Source of the DNA: Asticcacaulis excentricus CB 48
Lineage (GTDB): Bacteria > Pseudomonadota > Alphaproteobacteria > Caulobacterales > Caulobacteraceae
Reading direction: 5' to 3'
Length of the DNA: 64,000 nt
Assembly (NCBI RefSeq): GCF_000175215.2
Contig: NC_014816.1
Coordinates: 488,501 to 552,500 of the forward strand
Positions 1-8,148 of the stretch are shown here, one piece after another; position 1 is the stretch's first letter; each line of letters opens with the position of its first letter. The notes beneath the pieces were generated by a model. It made no database searches. It saw only the letters and a program-made list of their open reading frames with translations, and was not told the DNA's origin. A program made the position numbers and the translations under genes.

Positions 1-570
1 GTCACCGAGGCCGAAGCCACCTCGGCCATTGTCAACGAACTGTCAGAAGCCGCAGGCCGCATCACCGGTATCGTGGACATGATTTCGGGCATTGCGTCGC
101 AAACCAACCTGCTGGCGCTCAATGCCACCATCGAATCGGCCCGAGCCGGTGAGGCCGGGAAGGGCTTTGCCGTCGTCGCCGCCGAAGTGAAGACGCTGGC
201 CACTCAGACGGCCCGTGCCACCACGGAGATCAATCAGCAGATCGCTGGTATTCAGGCGACCACCGAACAGGCGGTGCGAGCTATCGGAAACATCTCGCAA
301 ACCATCCGCATCATCAACGAGTCCTCCGCCACCATCGCCGCCGCGGTGGAGCAGCAGGGCGCGGCGACGGGCGAGATCGTACAGGCGGTCAATCAGGCCT
401 CGATGGGCACGACCGAGGTGACGCAAAGCATCACCGGTGTCGCGCGTTTGGCAGAAGAAACCGGGATGGGCGCCTCTCAGGTGCTCAATGCCTCCTCCGA
501 ACTGGCGCAACAGGCGGAGATGTTGCGGGCACAGGTCAACGGCTTCCTGGCGCAGGTGCGCGCGGCGTAG
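1..570 (+). CDS. Methyl-accepting chemotaxis protein, C-terminal part (5' end outside window)
   Basis: The reading frame is open from the first base and ends in TAG at 568-570, giving the last 189 residues of a chemoreceptor. The conserved hairpin tip of the cytoplasmic signalling domain is visible (SQTNLLALNATIESARAGEA, then GFAVVAAEVKTLA), which is the region that contacts CheA and CheW. The long coiled coil runs to the end, and the protein stops with FLAQVRAA, so there is no CheR/CheB-binding pentapeptide. The sequence is about 88 percent identical by eye (about 22 differences in 189 residues) to the end of the next gene, so the two are a recent tandem duplication. The sensor and membrane parts lie outside the window. 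Confidence 0.93.
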   Translation, partial: VTEAEATSAIVNELSEAAGRITGIVDMISGIASQTNLLALNATIESARAGEAGKGFAVVAAEVKTLATQTARATTEINQQIAGIQATTEQAVRAIGNISQTIRIINESSATIAAAVEQQGAATGEIVQAVNQASMGTTEVTQSITGVARLAEETGMGASQVLNASSELAQQAEMLRAQVNGFLAQVRAA

Positions 571-610
571 TACTGAGGGGGAGGGGAAATGAGTTTGGGT
601 ACGCCTTCCA

Positions 611-647
611 AGATTGTCTCATCTGTCTGACGCAAATGAGACAGTCT
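611..647. repeat. Imperfect inverted repeat, copy 1 of 2
   Basis: The left arm AGATTGTCTCAT (611-622) faces ATGAGACAGTCT (636-647), matching 11 of 12 positions as an inverted repeat around a 13-base centre. A second copy of the same layout is at 33790-33825. It lies between two chemoreceptor genes. It may be an operator or a dispersed palindrome; there is no T-run that would make it a classical terminator. Confidence 0.6.
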
Positions 648-830
648 CGCGTTTTTGACCTCCGGATGAGGTCGGGCTGAAGCAAGATTTGGCCCTTACA
701 AGATTACCGCGGCCCTCTCTCAAAAGTTTTATAATCCGCACGCACACTTTTTTAACCCTGTTTTTACAGTTTCGGATAACGCTCCTCTTTGAATTGTTTG
801 GGCCTGCGGCACAATTATTCAGAGGGGATG

Positions 831-2513
831 ATGTTCAAAAACTTTTCTATCCGGTTACGGATTATCGCTGCCTTTTCGGTTGTCCTTGCCTGCACGCTGG
901 GACTGGGTCTGTTCGCCATCAACCGTCTGGCCATCGTCAATGGATCCCTTAATGATCTCGCCACCCACTGGCTGCCCGCCTCTCACAGCCTAGGCGAAGC
1001 CGGTCAGAGTTTTGAACTGGCCCGATTTCGCCAGCTTCAGCTTTCGACTGTTCCAGAGTCTGAACGGTCGGAAATTCGCGACAGCGTTAATCAGGAATTG
1101 GCTCAGCTGACGCAAGCCATAGAAGGCGGTACGCGCCACCTGACCAGCCCGGAGGAGCGGGCGCAGTCGGAGAAAATCCGCACAGAACTCAAAACCTACA
1201 TGGCCAATAGCGAGCATTATGCCGGGTTGATTGACACCGGTGACATGGCCGCGGCTCAGGCCTATTTCTCGCAAGAAATGCGCACACAGGCCCGCGTACT
1301 TCGCAATTATATTCAAGAAGCCCGCGCCTACCAGGTGGAGGCCGGCAACAAGGCCGCCGCTCATGGCATGGAACAAGGCGCGACGGCCCGCACCCTGATC
1401 CTGATCGCGCTGTGCGTGACCGCCCTAAGTGCGGCCCTAATCGGCTTCATGATGATCCGCGCCGTCTCTGTCCCGATTGCGCGGATGTCGGACGTTATGA
1501 AGGCCCTGTCGGGCGGTCAGGCGGACGTAAAGGTACCCAATCTGGGTGAACGGAACGAAATCGGTCAGATGGCGGCTTCTGTTGAGGTCTTCCGCGATGG
1601 CCTGATCCGCAACCGAACACTGGAAGCCGAAGCGGCCAGGGCTCGTGAAGAGTCCGAGCATCAGCGCAGGCAAGCGATGCAGGATCTGGCGGCAGACTTC
1701 GAAGGGGCCATCGGGGGCGTGGTCGAAATGGTATCCTCCGCCGCGACGGAAATGCAGGCCACGGCGGCGCAGTTGTCCGCATCGGCGCAGGAATCCTCGG
1801 CAAAGGCACAATCGGTTTCCGCTGCGGCCGAGCAAGCCGGAAGCAGTGTCACCTCTGTGGCCGGGTCAGCCGAAGAACTGGGGGCTTCGATCTCTGAAAT
1901 CAGCCGTCAGGTGCGTCACTCGCTTAGCAAGGCGGGCGAAGCGGTCATGGAGGCCGAAGCCACCTATGCTATCGTCAATGAGCTGTCGGGTGCGGCAGGT
2001 CGCATCACGAGCATCGTGGACATGATCTCGAGTATCGCCTCGCAGACCAACCTGCTGGCGCTCAACGCCACAATCGAATCGGCGCGCGCCGGTGAAGCGG
2101 GCAAGGGCTTTGCCGTTGTCGCCGCCGAAGTGAAGACGCTGGCCACCCAGACGGCCCGTGCCACTACTGAGATCAATCAGCAGATCGCTGGTATTCAGGC
2201 GACCACCGAACAGGCGGTCCGAGCTATCGAAAACATCTCGCATACCATCCGTATCATCAACGAGTCCTCCGCCACCATCGCCGCCGCAGTAGAGCAGCAG
2301 GGCGCTGCCACCAGCGAGATCGTATTGTCCGTAACTCAGGCTTCAACCGGCGCGATTGACGTGACGCAAAACATTACGGGCGTGGCCCGAATGGCTGAAG
2401 AAACCGGCACGGGCGCGTCTCAGGTGCTGAGTGCTTCGTCCGAACTGGCGCAACAGGCAGCGAAGTTGCAGGCGCAAGTCAACGGCTTTTTGGCGCAGGT
2501 GCGCGCGGCGTAG
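831..2513 (+). CDS. Methyl-accepting chemotaxis protein
   Basis: This is a transmembrane chemoreceptor of about 560 residues. An N-terminal membrane helix (about residues 10-30) is followed by a periplasmic segment of about 155 residues that looks like a four-helix-bundle ligand domain, a second membrane helix (about 187-207), a HAMP linker (about 208-262), and a signalling coiled coil with the conserved tip NLLALNATIESARAGEAGKG. There is no C-terminal pentapeptide tether. Two ATG codons lie in tandem at 828 and 831 after AGAGGGG (821-827); 831 is preferred because 828 would leave no spacing. Its last 570 bases align in register with bases 1-570, so it is a tandem paralogue of the upstream receptor. 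The ligand cannot be inferred. Confidence 0.92.
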   Translation: MFKNFSIRLRIIAAFSVVLACTLGLGLFAINRLAIVNGSLNDLATHWLPASHSLGEAGQSFELARFRQLQLSTVPESERSEIRDSVNQELAQLTQAIEGGTRHLTSPEERAQSEKIRTELKTYMANSEHYAGLIDTGDMAAAQAYFSQEMRTQARVLRNYIQEARAYQVEAGNKAAAHGMEQGATARTLILIALCVTALSAALIGFMMIRAVSVPIARMSDVMKALSGGQADVKVPNLGERNEIGQMAASVEVFRDGLIRNRTLEAEAARAREESEHQRRQAMQDLAADFEGAIGGVVEMVSSAATEMQATAAQLSASAQESSAKAQSVSAAAEQAGSSVTSVAGSAEELGASISEISRQVRHSLSKAGEAVMEAEATYAIVNELSGAAGRITSIVDMISSIASQTNLLALNATIESARAGEAGKGFAVVAAEVKTLATQTARATTEINQQIAGIQATTEQAVRAIENISHTIRIINESSATIAAAVEQQGAATSEIVLSVTQASTGAIDVTQNITGVARMAEETGTGASQVLSASSELAQQAAKLQAQVNGFLAQVRAA

Positions 2514-2534
2514 AATAGCTGTTTTTTGGAGCGG

Positions 2535-2563
2535 AAAGCCCGGTGATTTTGCCGGGCTTTTTT
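2535..2563. terminator. Intrinsic terminator, probably bidirectional
   Basis: The stem AAAGCCCGG (2535-2543) pairs with CCGGGCTTT, followed by more T residues. It lies between two convergent genes, the chemoreceptor and the minus-strand hypothetical gene, and the A-run and T-run flanks suit both directions. Confidence 0.85.
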
Positions 2564-2567
2564 GTGC

Positions 2568-4277
2568 TTATGCCGCCAGACCAGCCTGCACCAGAAGGGG
2601 TTTGAGCCGGACCAGCGCCGCCGGGTCTTCCATCAGGCTGGCGCGCACATCAGCTACGCGCAACTGCTTCATGACTTCCGCCTTGGCCAGTTCGCTGAGT
2701 GCGCCCAGCGGCCCCGACTGACCGGTGGCAAGACCCAGCAGGGCCGCCATCCGCTGAAGAGGCGATTTCGAACCTTTCAGGATATGCGGGATCAACTGCA
2801 CATCGCTGGCGATCTGTACGCCGATTTGCCCCAGCCGCGCATGAGCGGCATCGGTATCGCTTTCACCCAGCGCCGCCTTTGTGATGCGCCGTTGCAGCAG
2901 GGCCAACAACTGAAGCCGCTGCCCCGCTGGGCGTTTGGGATCACGCAGGTCCGTTTCAAATCGATGCGCTGTCAGGGCCGACAACAGCCAGCGCGCCGCT
3001 TGTTTTTTATTAGCCGTCCCGACCACGTTCTCACACAGCCACAACAGACGCTCGATCTCTTCGAGGCAGTGTGGTGCCGACCGCGTCAGCCCTTCGACGA
3101 AGGCGCTCGACACCAGCATTTTGGAGCGTTCGATAAAGGCGTCGGAAATGTCTTCGCGCTCGACCTGCTGCTGGCTGCCGGCCGTGAGTGCCAGCGCCAT
3201 GGCGCGCAGGAGGTCGATTTCGCCCACCGGATTGTCTGGCATCAGCCGCTTTACGCCCCGCAGTTCGCCTAGCACGTTACGAAACGCCTGAAGGCGCAGG
3301 TCGCGGAAATGGCCGTCACGGATCAGACGTGCAAACTCTTCAAGGTGCGCAGGCGGCGGCGGTAAGGCACGCCCAATGCCCGAATCGACCTGACTGAGGC
3401 GTTCGATGGCCTCACCACTGACCATATGGGTCAGAAAAGCCAGACCTTCGCCTAGGCTGATGTCGCTTCCCAGAATTTCCGCCAGACCGCCTTTGCGCGC
3501 AAAAAGCTCGATGATAGGCGTTTCAATGACGTCGACCGCCCATTTCAGTTCCGGCTTACTGACTATGGTGGCAGCGATACGCGTCAGCGGGATCAGCTTG
3601 CGCCCGGCACTGCGGTCTGCGCCCATCAGCTTGGCTACCGCGCCGCCAAAGGCGTAGCCACGCTCTGGCGATTGTCCGATGCGCGCGACCTGAGCCGCAA
3701 TATCGCCGTCGAGGTCGATATCACCGAACACTTTTTTGCGCCCGTCGCCGATCACGCGGTTAATGGCCTTATCCGTCAGATTGGTCCAACGGCGCATAAT
3801 CTCGTGGATCGAGGCCCCAGTTTCTTCAGATTCGGGGATGGCGACCTTCTGAATGGCATGCGTCAGGTCATTGGTCGAAACGTCCAGCCGCTCACAAAGG
3901 ACGGGACTGTGCAGCAATTCGAACACCGTCGCCCCCTGACGCCGCAGCCAGTCTTCGAGCACGCGGGCAATGGTCTCACGGGCGTGGCGGCTATAGAGGT
4001 CCTGCGGCGAGGTGCAGATGGGCTCGGCACTGCTGGCGACCTTCGGTTTGCTGCGCGTTTCAGGCAGCCCCTCGGTGAGGACGGTATAGGTGCGAAACTC
4101 CCCGGTATCGTCGGAAAAGACTTCCTTGGTCACCTTGATGGCGGCGGCGCGACGGGCATTCAGTAGCTCACGTGCCTGTGCGATAGCGGCGTCGCGGTCT
4201 TCCAGCGCATTTTGCAGCACCCAGCCCGATTGCGGCGTCTTTCGCGAAAAGATTTCGTAGTGGATCTGACCGGCCAT
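2568..4277 (-). CDS. Conserved hypothetical protein, helical, 569 aa
   Basis: I do not recognise a named domain with confidence. The protein is soluble, with no signal peptide or membrane segment, and from about residue 90 onward is largely alpha-helical with many short Leu/Ala-rich helices, as in helical-repeat scaffolds. The first 70 residues (ending in a DDTGEFRTYTVL segment) look like a separate small N-terminal domain. The start ATG at 4277 has GAGG five bases upstream. It is divergent from chvI with a 218-base gap and convergent with the chemoreceptor across a shared terminator. Length, codon use and frame quality point to a real gene; the function is unknown. Confidence 0.8.
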   Translation of the reverse strand: MAGQIHYEIFSRKTPQSGWVLQNALEDRDAAIAQARELLNARRAAAIKVTKEVFSDDTGEFRTYTVLTEGLPETRSKPKVASSAEPICTSPQDLYSRHARETIARVLEDWLRRQGATVFELLHSPVLCERLDVSTNDLTHAIQKVAIPESEETGASIHEIMRRWTNLTDKAINRVIGDGRKKVFGDIDLDGDIAAQVARIGQSPERGYAFGGAVAKLMGADRSAGRKLIPLTRIAATIVSKPELKWAVDVIETPIIELFARKGGLAEILGSDISLGEGLAFLTHMVSGEAIERLSQVDSGIGRALPPPPAHLEEFARLIRDGHFRDLRLQAFRNVLGELRGVKRLMPDNPVGEIDLLRAMALALTAGSQQQVEREDISDAFIERSKMLVSSAFVEGLTRSAPHCLEEIERLLWLCENVVGTANKKQAARWLLSALTAHRFETDLRDPKRPAGQRLQLLALLQRRITKAALGESDTDAAHARLGQIGVQIASDVQLIPHILKGSKSPLQRMAALLGLATGQSGPLGALSELAKAEVMKQLRVADVRASLMEDPAALVRLKPLLVQAGLAA

Positions 4278-4495
4278 AAAGCCTCAAGCGTGACGTCAAG
4301 AATTGGCTCTTTATGACGCGGGTGTCACAAACCCTGCCATTCGCGTCGAAATATGGACGAATCCTGTTAAATTAACGTTGAAGCGACGTCGGGGCCTGAT
4401 TATCACCCCGGAGTGGCCTATATTTGGTCAACAATTGAGTGTTTGCCGTAAACGGCGTTATATGTTGCGCCACAGGTAAGACAACCGGAGGGCTT

Positions 4496-5206
4496 ATGGC
4501 CAGAATTACCCTTGTCGATGATGACGAAAACATTGTCACCAGCGTTTCGCTGGCGCTGGAGAGCGGCGGACATACGGTGCAGGCCTATCACGACGGCGCG
4601 ACCGGTCTGGCCGCACTGGAAAAGGACCCGCCCGATCTGGCGATCCTTGATGTGAAGATGCCGCGCATGGACGGCATGGAGGTGCTGCGACGCCTGCGCA
4701 TGAATTCCAACCTGCCGGTGATCATCCTGACGTCGAAGGATGATGAGATCGACGAAGTGCTGGGCTTCAACCTCGGCGCTGACGACTATATGCACAAGCC
4801 CTTCTCGCAGCGCCTGCTTCTGGAGCGCGTGAAGGCCGTGCTGCGCCGAGCCGGCGTCGTCGATCAATCCGAGCCGCCTGAAACGCAGGAAGCGCTGAAC
4901 GCCAAGTCGCTGAAGCGTGGTAAGCTGGTCATGGATGCCGCGCGCCACGAATGCACCTGGGAGGGCAAGCCCGTGCGCCTGACCGTAACCGAGTTCCTGC
5001 TGCTGCACGCGCTGGCGCAGCGTCCCGGCTTCGTCAAAAGCCGCGACAACCTGATGGACGCCGCCTATGACGATCAGGTCTATGTCGATGACCGCACCAT
5101 CGACAGCCATATCAAGCGCATGCGAAAGAAGTTCCGTCTGGTCGATCAGGAGTTTGACTCCATCGAAACCCTCTATGGCGTTGGCTATCGCTATCGCGAA
5201 GTGTGA
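4496..5206 (+). CDS. chvI: ChvI, OmpR-family response regulator
   Basis: Response regulator of 236 residues. The receiver domain has the acidic pocket DDDE (residues 8-11), the phosphoacceptor Asp52 in ILDVKMPRMDG, the switch region ILTSKDDE and the conserved Lys in YMHKPF. The C-terminal half is a winged-helix DNA-binding domain (VRLTVTEFLLLHALAQ, then TIDSHIKRMRKKF). The start is the ATG at 4496, nine bases after GGAGGG (4487-4492), which gives the family's usual N-terminus MARITLVDDDE. It is followed by the matching sensor kinase. The ChvI-ChvG pair in alphaproteobacteria (ExoS-ChvI in rhizobia) responds to envelope or acid stress; the same role is inferred here. Confidence 0.95.
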   Translation: MARITLVDDDENIVTSVSLALESGGHTVQAYHDGATGLAALEKDPPDLAILDVKMPRMDGMEVLRRLRMNSNLPVIILTSKDDEIDEVLGFNLGADDYMHKPFSQRLLLERVKAVLRRAGVVDQSEPPETQEALNAKSLKRGKLVMDAARHECTWEGKPVRLTVTEFLLLHALAQRPGFVKSRDNLMDAAYDDQVYVDDRTIDSHIKRMRKKFRLVDQEFDSIETLYGVGYRYREV

Positions 5207-5317
5207 CCATGCCGCTTGCCCGCTTCCCTCATACCTGCCCGGCTTTGCCGGAGAGGGGGACCATACGGGCCGCCGCAGGCGCACAGATGCGGTGGTGGTG
5301 GGGCCTATTGAGCCCGT

Positions 5318-5337
5318 CTCCCCAATCCAGTGGGGAG
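5318..5337. repeat. GC-rich hairpin of a dispersed family, carrying the chvG ribosome site
   Basis: CTCCCCA (5318-5324) pairs with TGGGGAG (5331-5337) across a six-base loop. The right arm runs into GGAGG, which is the ribosome-binding site for the chvG ATG at 5347. Similar CCTCCCC/GGGGAGG hairpins occur at 6940-6962, 14035-14064 and 41212-41233. Here the hairpin could mask the ribosome site, which is inference. Confidence 0.6.
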
Positions 5338-5346
5338 GTATAGATA

Positions 5347-6927
5347 ATGGACGGCACCGAAACCCCGCAGCGCCGCCTTCTGCCGCCCTTTGCGCGCATC
5401 GGTTTTTTCCGTGCGCGGCTGGGGCGGCTGATCCTGTTGCTCAATCTGGCCGGGCTGCTGGTGCTGATCACCGGCGCGCTGGTGCTCAATGAATTCCGTC
5501 AGGGCCTGATCGACAACCGTAAGGAGTCGTTGATGGCACAGGCGGAGACGATGGGCGAGATCATCGCTGAGGTCGCGACCGCCGGTGATCCGGAGCCCTA
5601 TCTTGAGCCGCAATATGCCGTGCTGGTACTGGGGCGCTTCATCCCCGCAGAGCAGCGTGCGCGTTTGTTCGATGCCAAGGGGCACGTCCTTACCGACTCC
5701 TATTCCGTCTCTGAACAGATCGATGTGCGCAGCCTGCCGCCGGTCGAGGACACCCTGCCCGATACCGAGCGCCGCAAGGCGCGCAATCTGCGGCAGGAAA
5801 AGGCGCGTGAGGCGCTAGATGCCGAGGTCAGACAGGCCTTAAGCGGTGAGCCGGTCGCGTCGGTGCGCTATAACGAAAAGGGCGAAAAGGTCGTTTCTGT
5901 CTCGGTGCCGCTGAAGCGGGTCAAGGCCATACTGGGCGTCCTGACCATCGAGGCGGGCGACGTGGACACCATCGTCGCGGCGCAGCGCTGGGCCATGCTA
6001 CCCTTTATTCTAGTGGCGCTGGGCGTCAGTCTCTTTTCATCGCTGCTGCTGCACTGGCTGGTCAGCCGGCCGATCCATCGCCTGTCCGACGCCGCCGATG
6101 CCGTTCGGATGCAGAAGGCGCGCACGTTCTCGCTTCCCGATCTGGAATCGCGCCACGATGAGGTGGGGATTCTGGCGCGTTCGCTACAATCCATGACTGA
6201 AGCTCTGCAAAAGCGTATGGACGATATCGACCGCTTTGCTGCCGATGTATCGCATGAGATTAAGAACCCCCTGACTTCGATCCGCAGTGCACTGGAGACA
6301 CTCAGCCTGGTCAAGGACGAGACGGCCAAGGCGCGGCTGATGGCCGTTATCCAGCAGGATGTGCGGCGCGCCGACCGCCTTATCACCGACATTTCCAATG
6401 CTTCACGCCTTGACGCCGAATTGGCGCGCGATGTGCCCAAACCCGTCGATGTCGGCGCGCTACTCGAAGACATTGTCTCCCTCTATCAGCATATGCCCGA
6501 GGGTGCGGCGGTCAGTCTGGAACGCAAACTGTCCCCGGCGGCGTCAAAGGTGATGGGCCGCGAAGGGCCGCTGGGGCAGGTCTTCCGCAATGTCATCGAC
6601 AATGCGCGCTCCTTCTCGCCCGAAGGCGGTACGGTGCGCGTTTGCGTCGTCTATTCCGACGCCGACCCGAAGCGCCCGCTGCAAATCGTCATCGAGGACG
6701 ACGGCCCCGGCATCCCGGCGGAAAACCTGGAGACCATCTTTCAGCGTTTCTATACCTCGCGGCCCAAGGGCACGGATTTCGGCCGCAATTCAGGTCTGGG
6801 CCTGTCGATTTCGCGCCAGATCATCGAGGCGCAGGATGGCCGCATCTGGGCCGAGAATCGTCTGAACAGCGACCACACCATCGCCGGCGCGCGCTTTACC
6901 ATCACCCTGCCGAACGTGTATCAGTGA
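5347..6927 (+). CDS. chvG: ChvG, membrane sensor histidine kinase
   Basis: Sensor kinase of 526 residues that partners ChvI. Membrane helix 1 is near residues 27-47 (LILLLNLAGLLVLITGALVL), followed by a periplasmic sensor region of about 165 residues and helix 2 near 217-241. A HAMP linker precedes the H-box (FAADVSHEIKNPLTSIRSAL), where His is autophosphorylated. The ATPase domain shows the N-box (FRNVIDNARSFSPEGG), the G1 box (EDDGPGIP) and the G2 box (NSGLGLSISRQII). The ATG at 5347 has GGAGG eight bases upstream, inside a hairpin. The 140-base gap after chvI is filled by a GC-rich repeat, unlike the tighter spacing usual for the pair. Downstream hprK suggests the usual alphaproteobacterial chvIG-hprK-EIIA arrangement. 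Confidence 0.94.
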   Translation: MDGTETPQRRLLPPFARIGFFRARLGRLILLLNLAGLLVLITGALVLNEFRQGLIDNRKESLMAQAETMGEIIAEVATAGDPEPYLEPQYAVLVLGRFIPAEQRARLFDAKGHVLTDSYSVSEQIDVRSLPPVEDTLPDTERRKARNLRQEKAREALDAEVRQALSGEPVASVRYNEKGEKVVSVSVPLKRVKAILGVLTIEAGDVDTIVAAQRWAMLPFILVALGVSLFSSLLLHWLVSRPIHRLSDAADAVRMQKARTFSLPDLESRHDEVGILARSLQSMTEALQKRMDDIDRFAADVSHEIKNPLTSIRSALETLSLVKDETAKARLMAVIQQDVRRADRLITDISNASRLDAELARDVPKPVDVGALLEDIVSLYQHMPEGAAVSLERKLSPAASKVMGREGPLGQVFRNVIDNARSFSPEGGTVRVCVVYSDADPKRPLQIVIEDDGPGIPAENLETIFQRFYTSRPKGTDFGRNSGLGLSISRQIIEAQDGRIWAENRLNSDHTIAGARFTITLPNVYQ

Positions 6928-6939
6928 CTCATCCCTAAA

Positions 6940-6962
6940 CCTCCCTGCCTCCGGCAGGGAGG
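6940..6962. repeat. GC-rich hairpin between chvG and hprK
   Basis: CCTCCCTGCC (6940-6949) pairs perfectly with GGCAGGGAGG (6953-6962) over a three-base loop. No T-run follows, so it is a dispersed hairpin or an mRNA-stabilising structure more than a classical terminator. The gap up to 7080 holds further G-rich repeat-like sequence, including a second CCAGC/GCTGG hairpin near 7048-7061. Confidence 0.65.
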
Positions 6963-7085
6963 GGGCAGCGGCCGTCAGGGCGTGGGGGTGGGGCGTATTG
7001 CGATATGTCCATTTTTATAGCGTGTTGAATAAGTAAGCCCCCACGGCCCAGCAAGCTGGGGAGGGATAACCCCGCGGAGCCGCCC

Positions 7086-7514
7086 TTGTCCCGAATCATT
7101 CTCCACGCCACGTCGCTGACCGTACCCATTCGGGGCCAGTGGCGCGGCGTGTTGTTGATGGGGCCATCGGGCGTAGGTAAGAGTGATCTCGCCCTGCGCG
7201 CGATGGAGGCTGGGTTTCAGCTCGTGGGCGACGACTACTCGGTCCTGTGGGCATCAGGTGATCACATTTTCGCCAGCGCCCCGGAGACCATTGCCGGGCG
7301 CCTTGAGGTGCGTGGTATCGGCATCACGCCGCAGCCCCGTCGCCCCTTAACGCGCGTAAGTCTTTGTGTGCACTGCCAATTATCGCCGCCGGAGCGCCTG
7401 CCCGAATCCGAGTTGACCCCCCTTCTGGGGCACGACCTGCCCACCATCAGGCTTAACCCAAGGGAAGCTTCGACTGTGGCCAAACTGCTCACCCGACTGC
7501 GTCTTCTGTCGTGA
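7086..7514 (+). CDS. hprK: HprK, HPr(Ser) kinase/phosphatase, short alphaproteobacterial form
   Basis: This 142-residue protein corresponds to the kinase core only; the N-terminal domain of Firmicutes HprK is absent, as is normal in alphaproteobacteria. The Walker A loop GPSGVGKS is at residues 26-33, the conserved Asp pair is in VGDDYS, and the family signature follows as GRLEVRGIGI. It would phosphorylate a serine of HPr in the nitrogen-type phosphotransferase system. The start is TTG at 7086, supported by GGAG (7075-7078) and by the N-terminus; no ATG lies between it and the Walker loop except one codon before the loop. Neighbours are chvG upstream and EIIA-Man downstream. HPr itself is not encoded nearby. 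Confidence 0.88.
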   Translation: MSRIILHATSLTVPIRGQWRGVLLMGPSGVGKSDLALRAMEAGFQLVGDDYSVLWASGDHIFASAPETIAGRLEVRGIGITPQPRRPLTRVSLCVHCQLSPPERLPESELTPLLGHDLPTIRLNPREASTVAKLLTRLRLLS

Positions 7515-7569
7515 TCCCGCGGATCGGCCTTGGCACCGTCGCATTTTCGTCCTAAATCGAAAGACCTTT

Positions 7570-7597
7570 TTGCAGTGCAGTGAATTGGGTCTATAAT
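7570..7597 (+). promoter_or_regulatory. Sigma-70-type promoter for the EIIA gene
   Basis: A -35 hexamer TTGCAG (7570-7575) and a perfect -10 TATAAT (7592-7597) are separated by 16 bases. They lie in the 155-base gap between hprK and the EIIA start at 7670, so the EIIA gene can be transcribed apart from chvIG-hprK. Confidence 0.6.
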
Positions 7598-7669
7598 CAG
7601 TTTCTTGTGCCCCGCCTCGACCCGAAATCCGGGACCCGACGGGCGGTCACGTGTAGGGATGACCTTTAT

Positions 7670-8074
7670 ATGATCGGACTGGTGATCGTGACCCACGGCG
7701 GTCTGGCGGAAGAGTTTGTATCCGCCATGGAACACGTTGTAGGACCGCAGGATCAGGTGACGGCCATCTGTATCGGGCCCGAAGACGACGTGGCTCAGCG
7801 CCGTCAGGACATCCTCAAGGCGACTTTCGCCAATGACAGTGGTGACGGTGTGATCCTGCTGACCGACATGTTCGGGGGCACCCCGTCGAATCTGGCCATC
7901 TCTGTCATGGAACAGACCAAGGCCGAGGTGATCGCCGGGCTCAACCTGCCCATGTTGATCAAGCTGGCGACGCTGCGCAAGCTGGAAGCCCTGGCTGATT
8001 GCGTGCAGCACGCACAGGAGGCCGGTCGCAAGTACGTCACCGTCGCCTCTTACGTCCTGTCGGGTGACAACTGA
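7670..8074 (+). CDS. PTS EIIA component, mannose family
   Basis: Protein of 134 residues with the EIIA-Man fold signature: MIGLVIVTHG at the start with the phosphorylatable His9, then ILLTDMFGGTPSNLA in the middle. It receives phosphate from HPr in the regulatory (sugar-independent) phosphotransferase system of alphaproteobacteria. The ATG at 7670 matches the family's N-terminus; longer in-frame extensions upstream (to 7580) would cross the promoter and have no family support. The gene sits after hprK as expected, but the ptsH and ptsP genes that often follow are missing; ada follows instead. Confidence 0.9.
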   Translation: MIGLVIVTHGGLAEEFVSAMEHVVGPQDQVTAICIGPEDDVAQRRQDILKATFANDSGDGVILLTDMFGGTPSNLAISVMEQTKAEVIAGLNLPMLIKLATLRKLEALADCVQHAQEAGRKYVTVASYVLSGDN

Positions 8075-8148
8075 AGGTGACCGCCCAAGTTTGACCGCAA
8101 GCGGCGGGACGCGCAGGGGCCTTAAACCGTTCAAAATGGAGGTATCCG

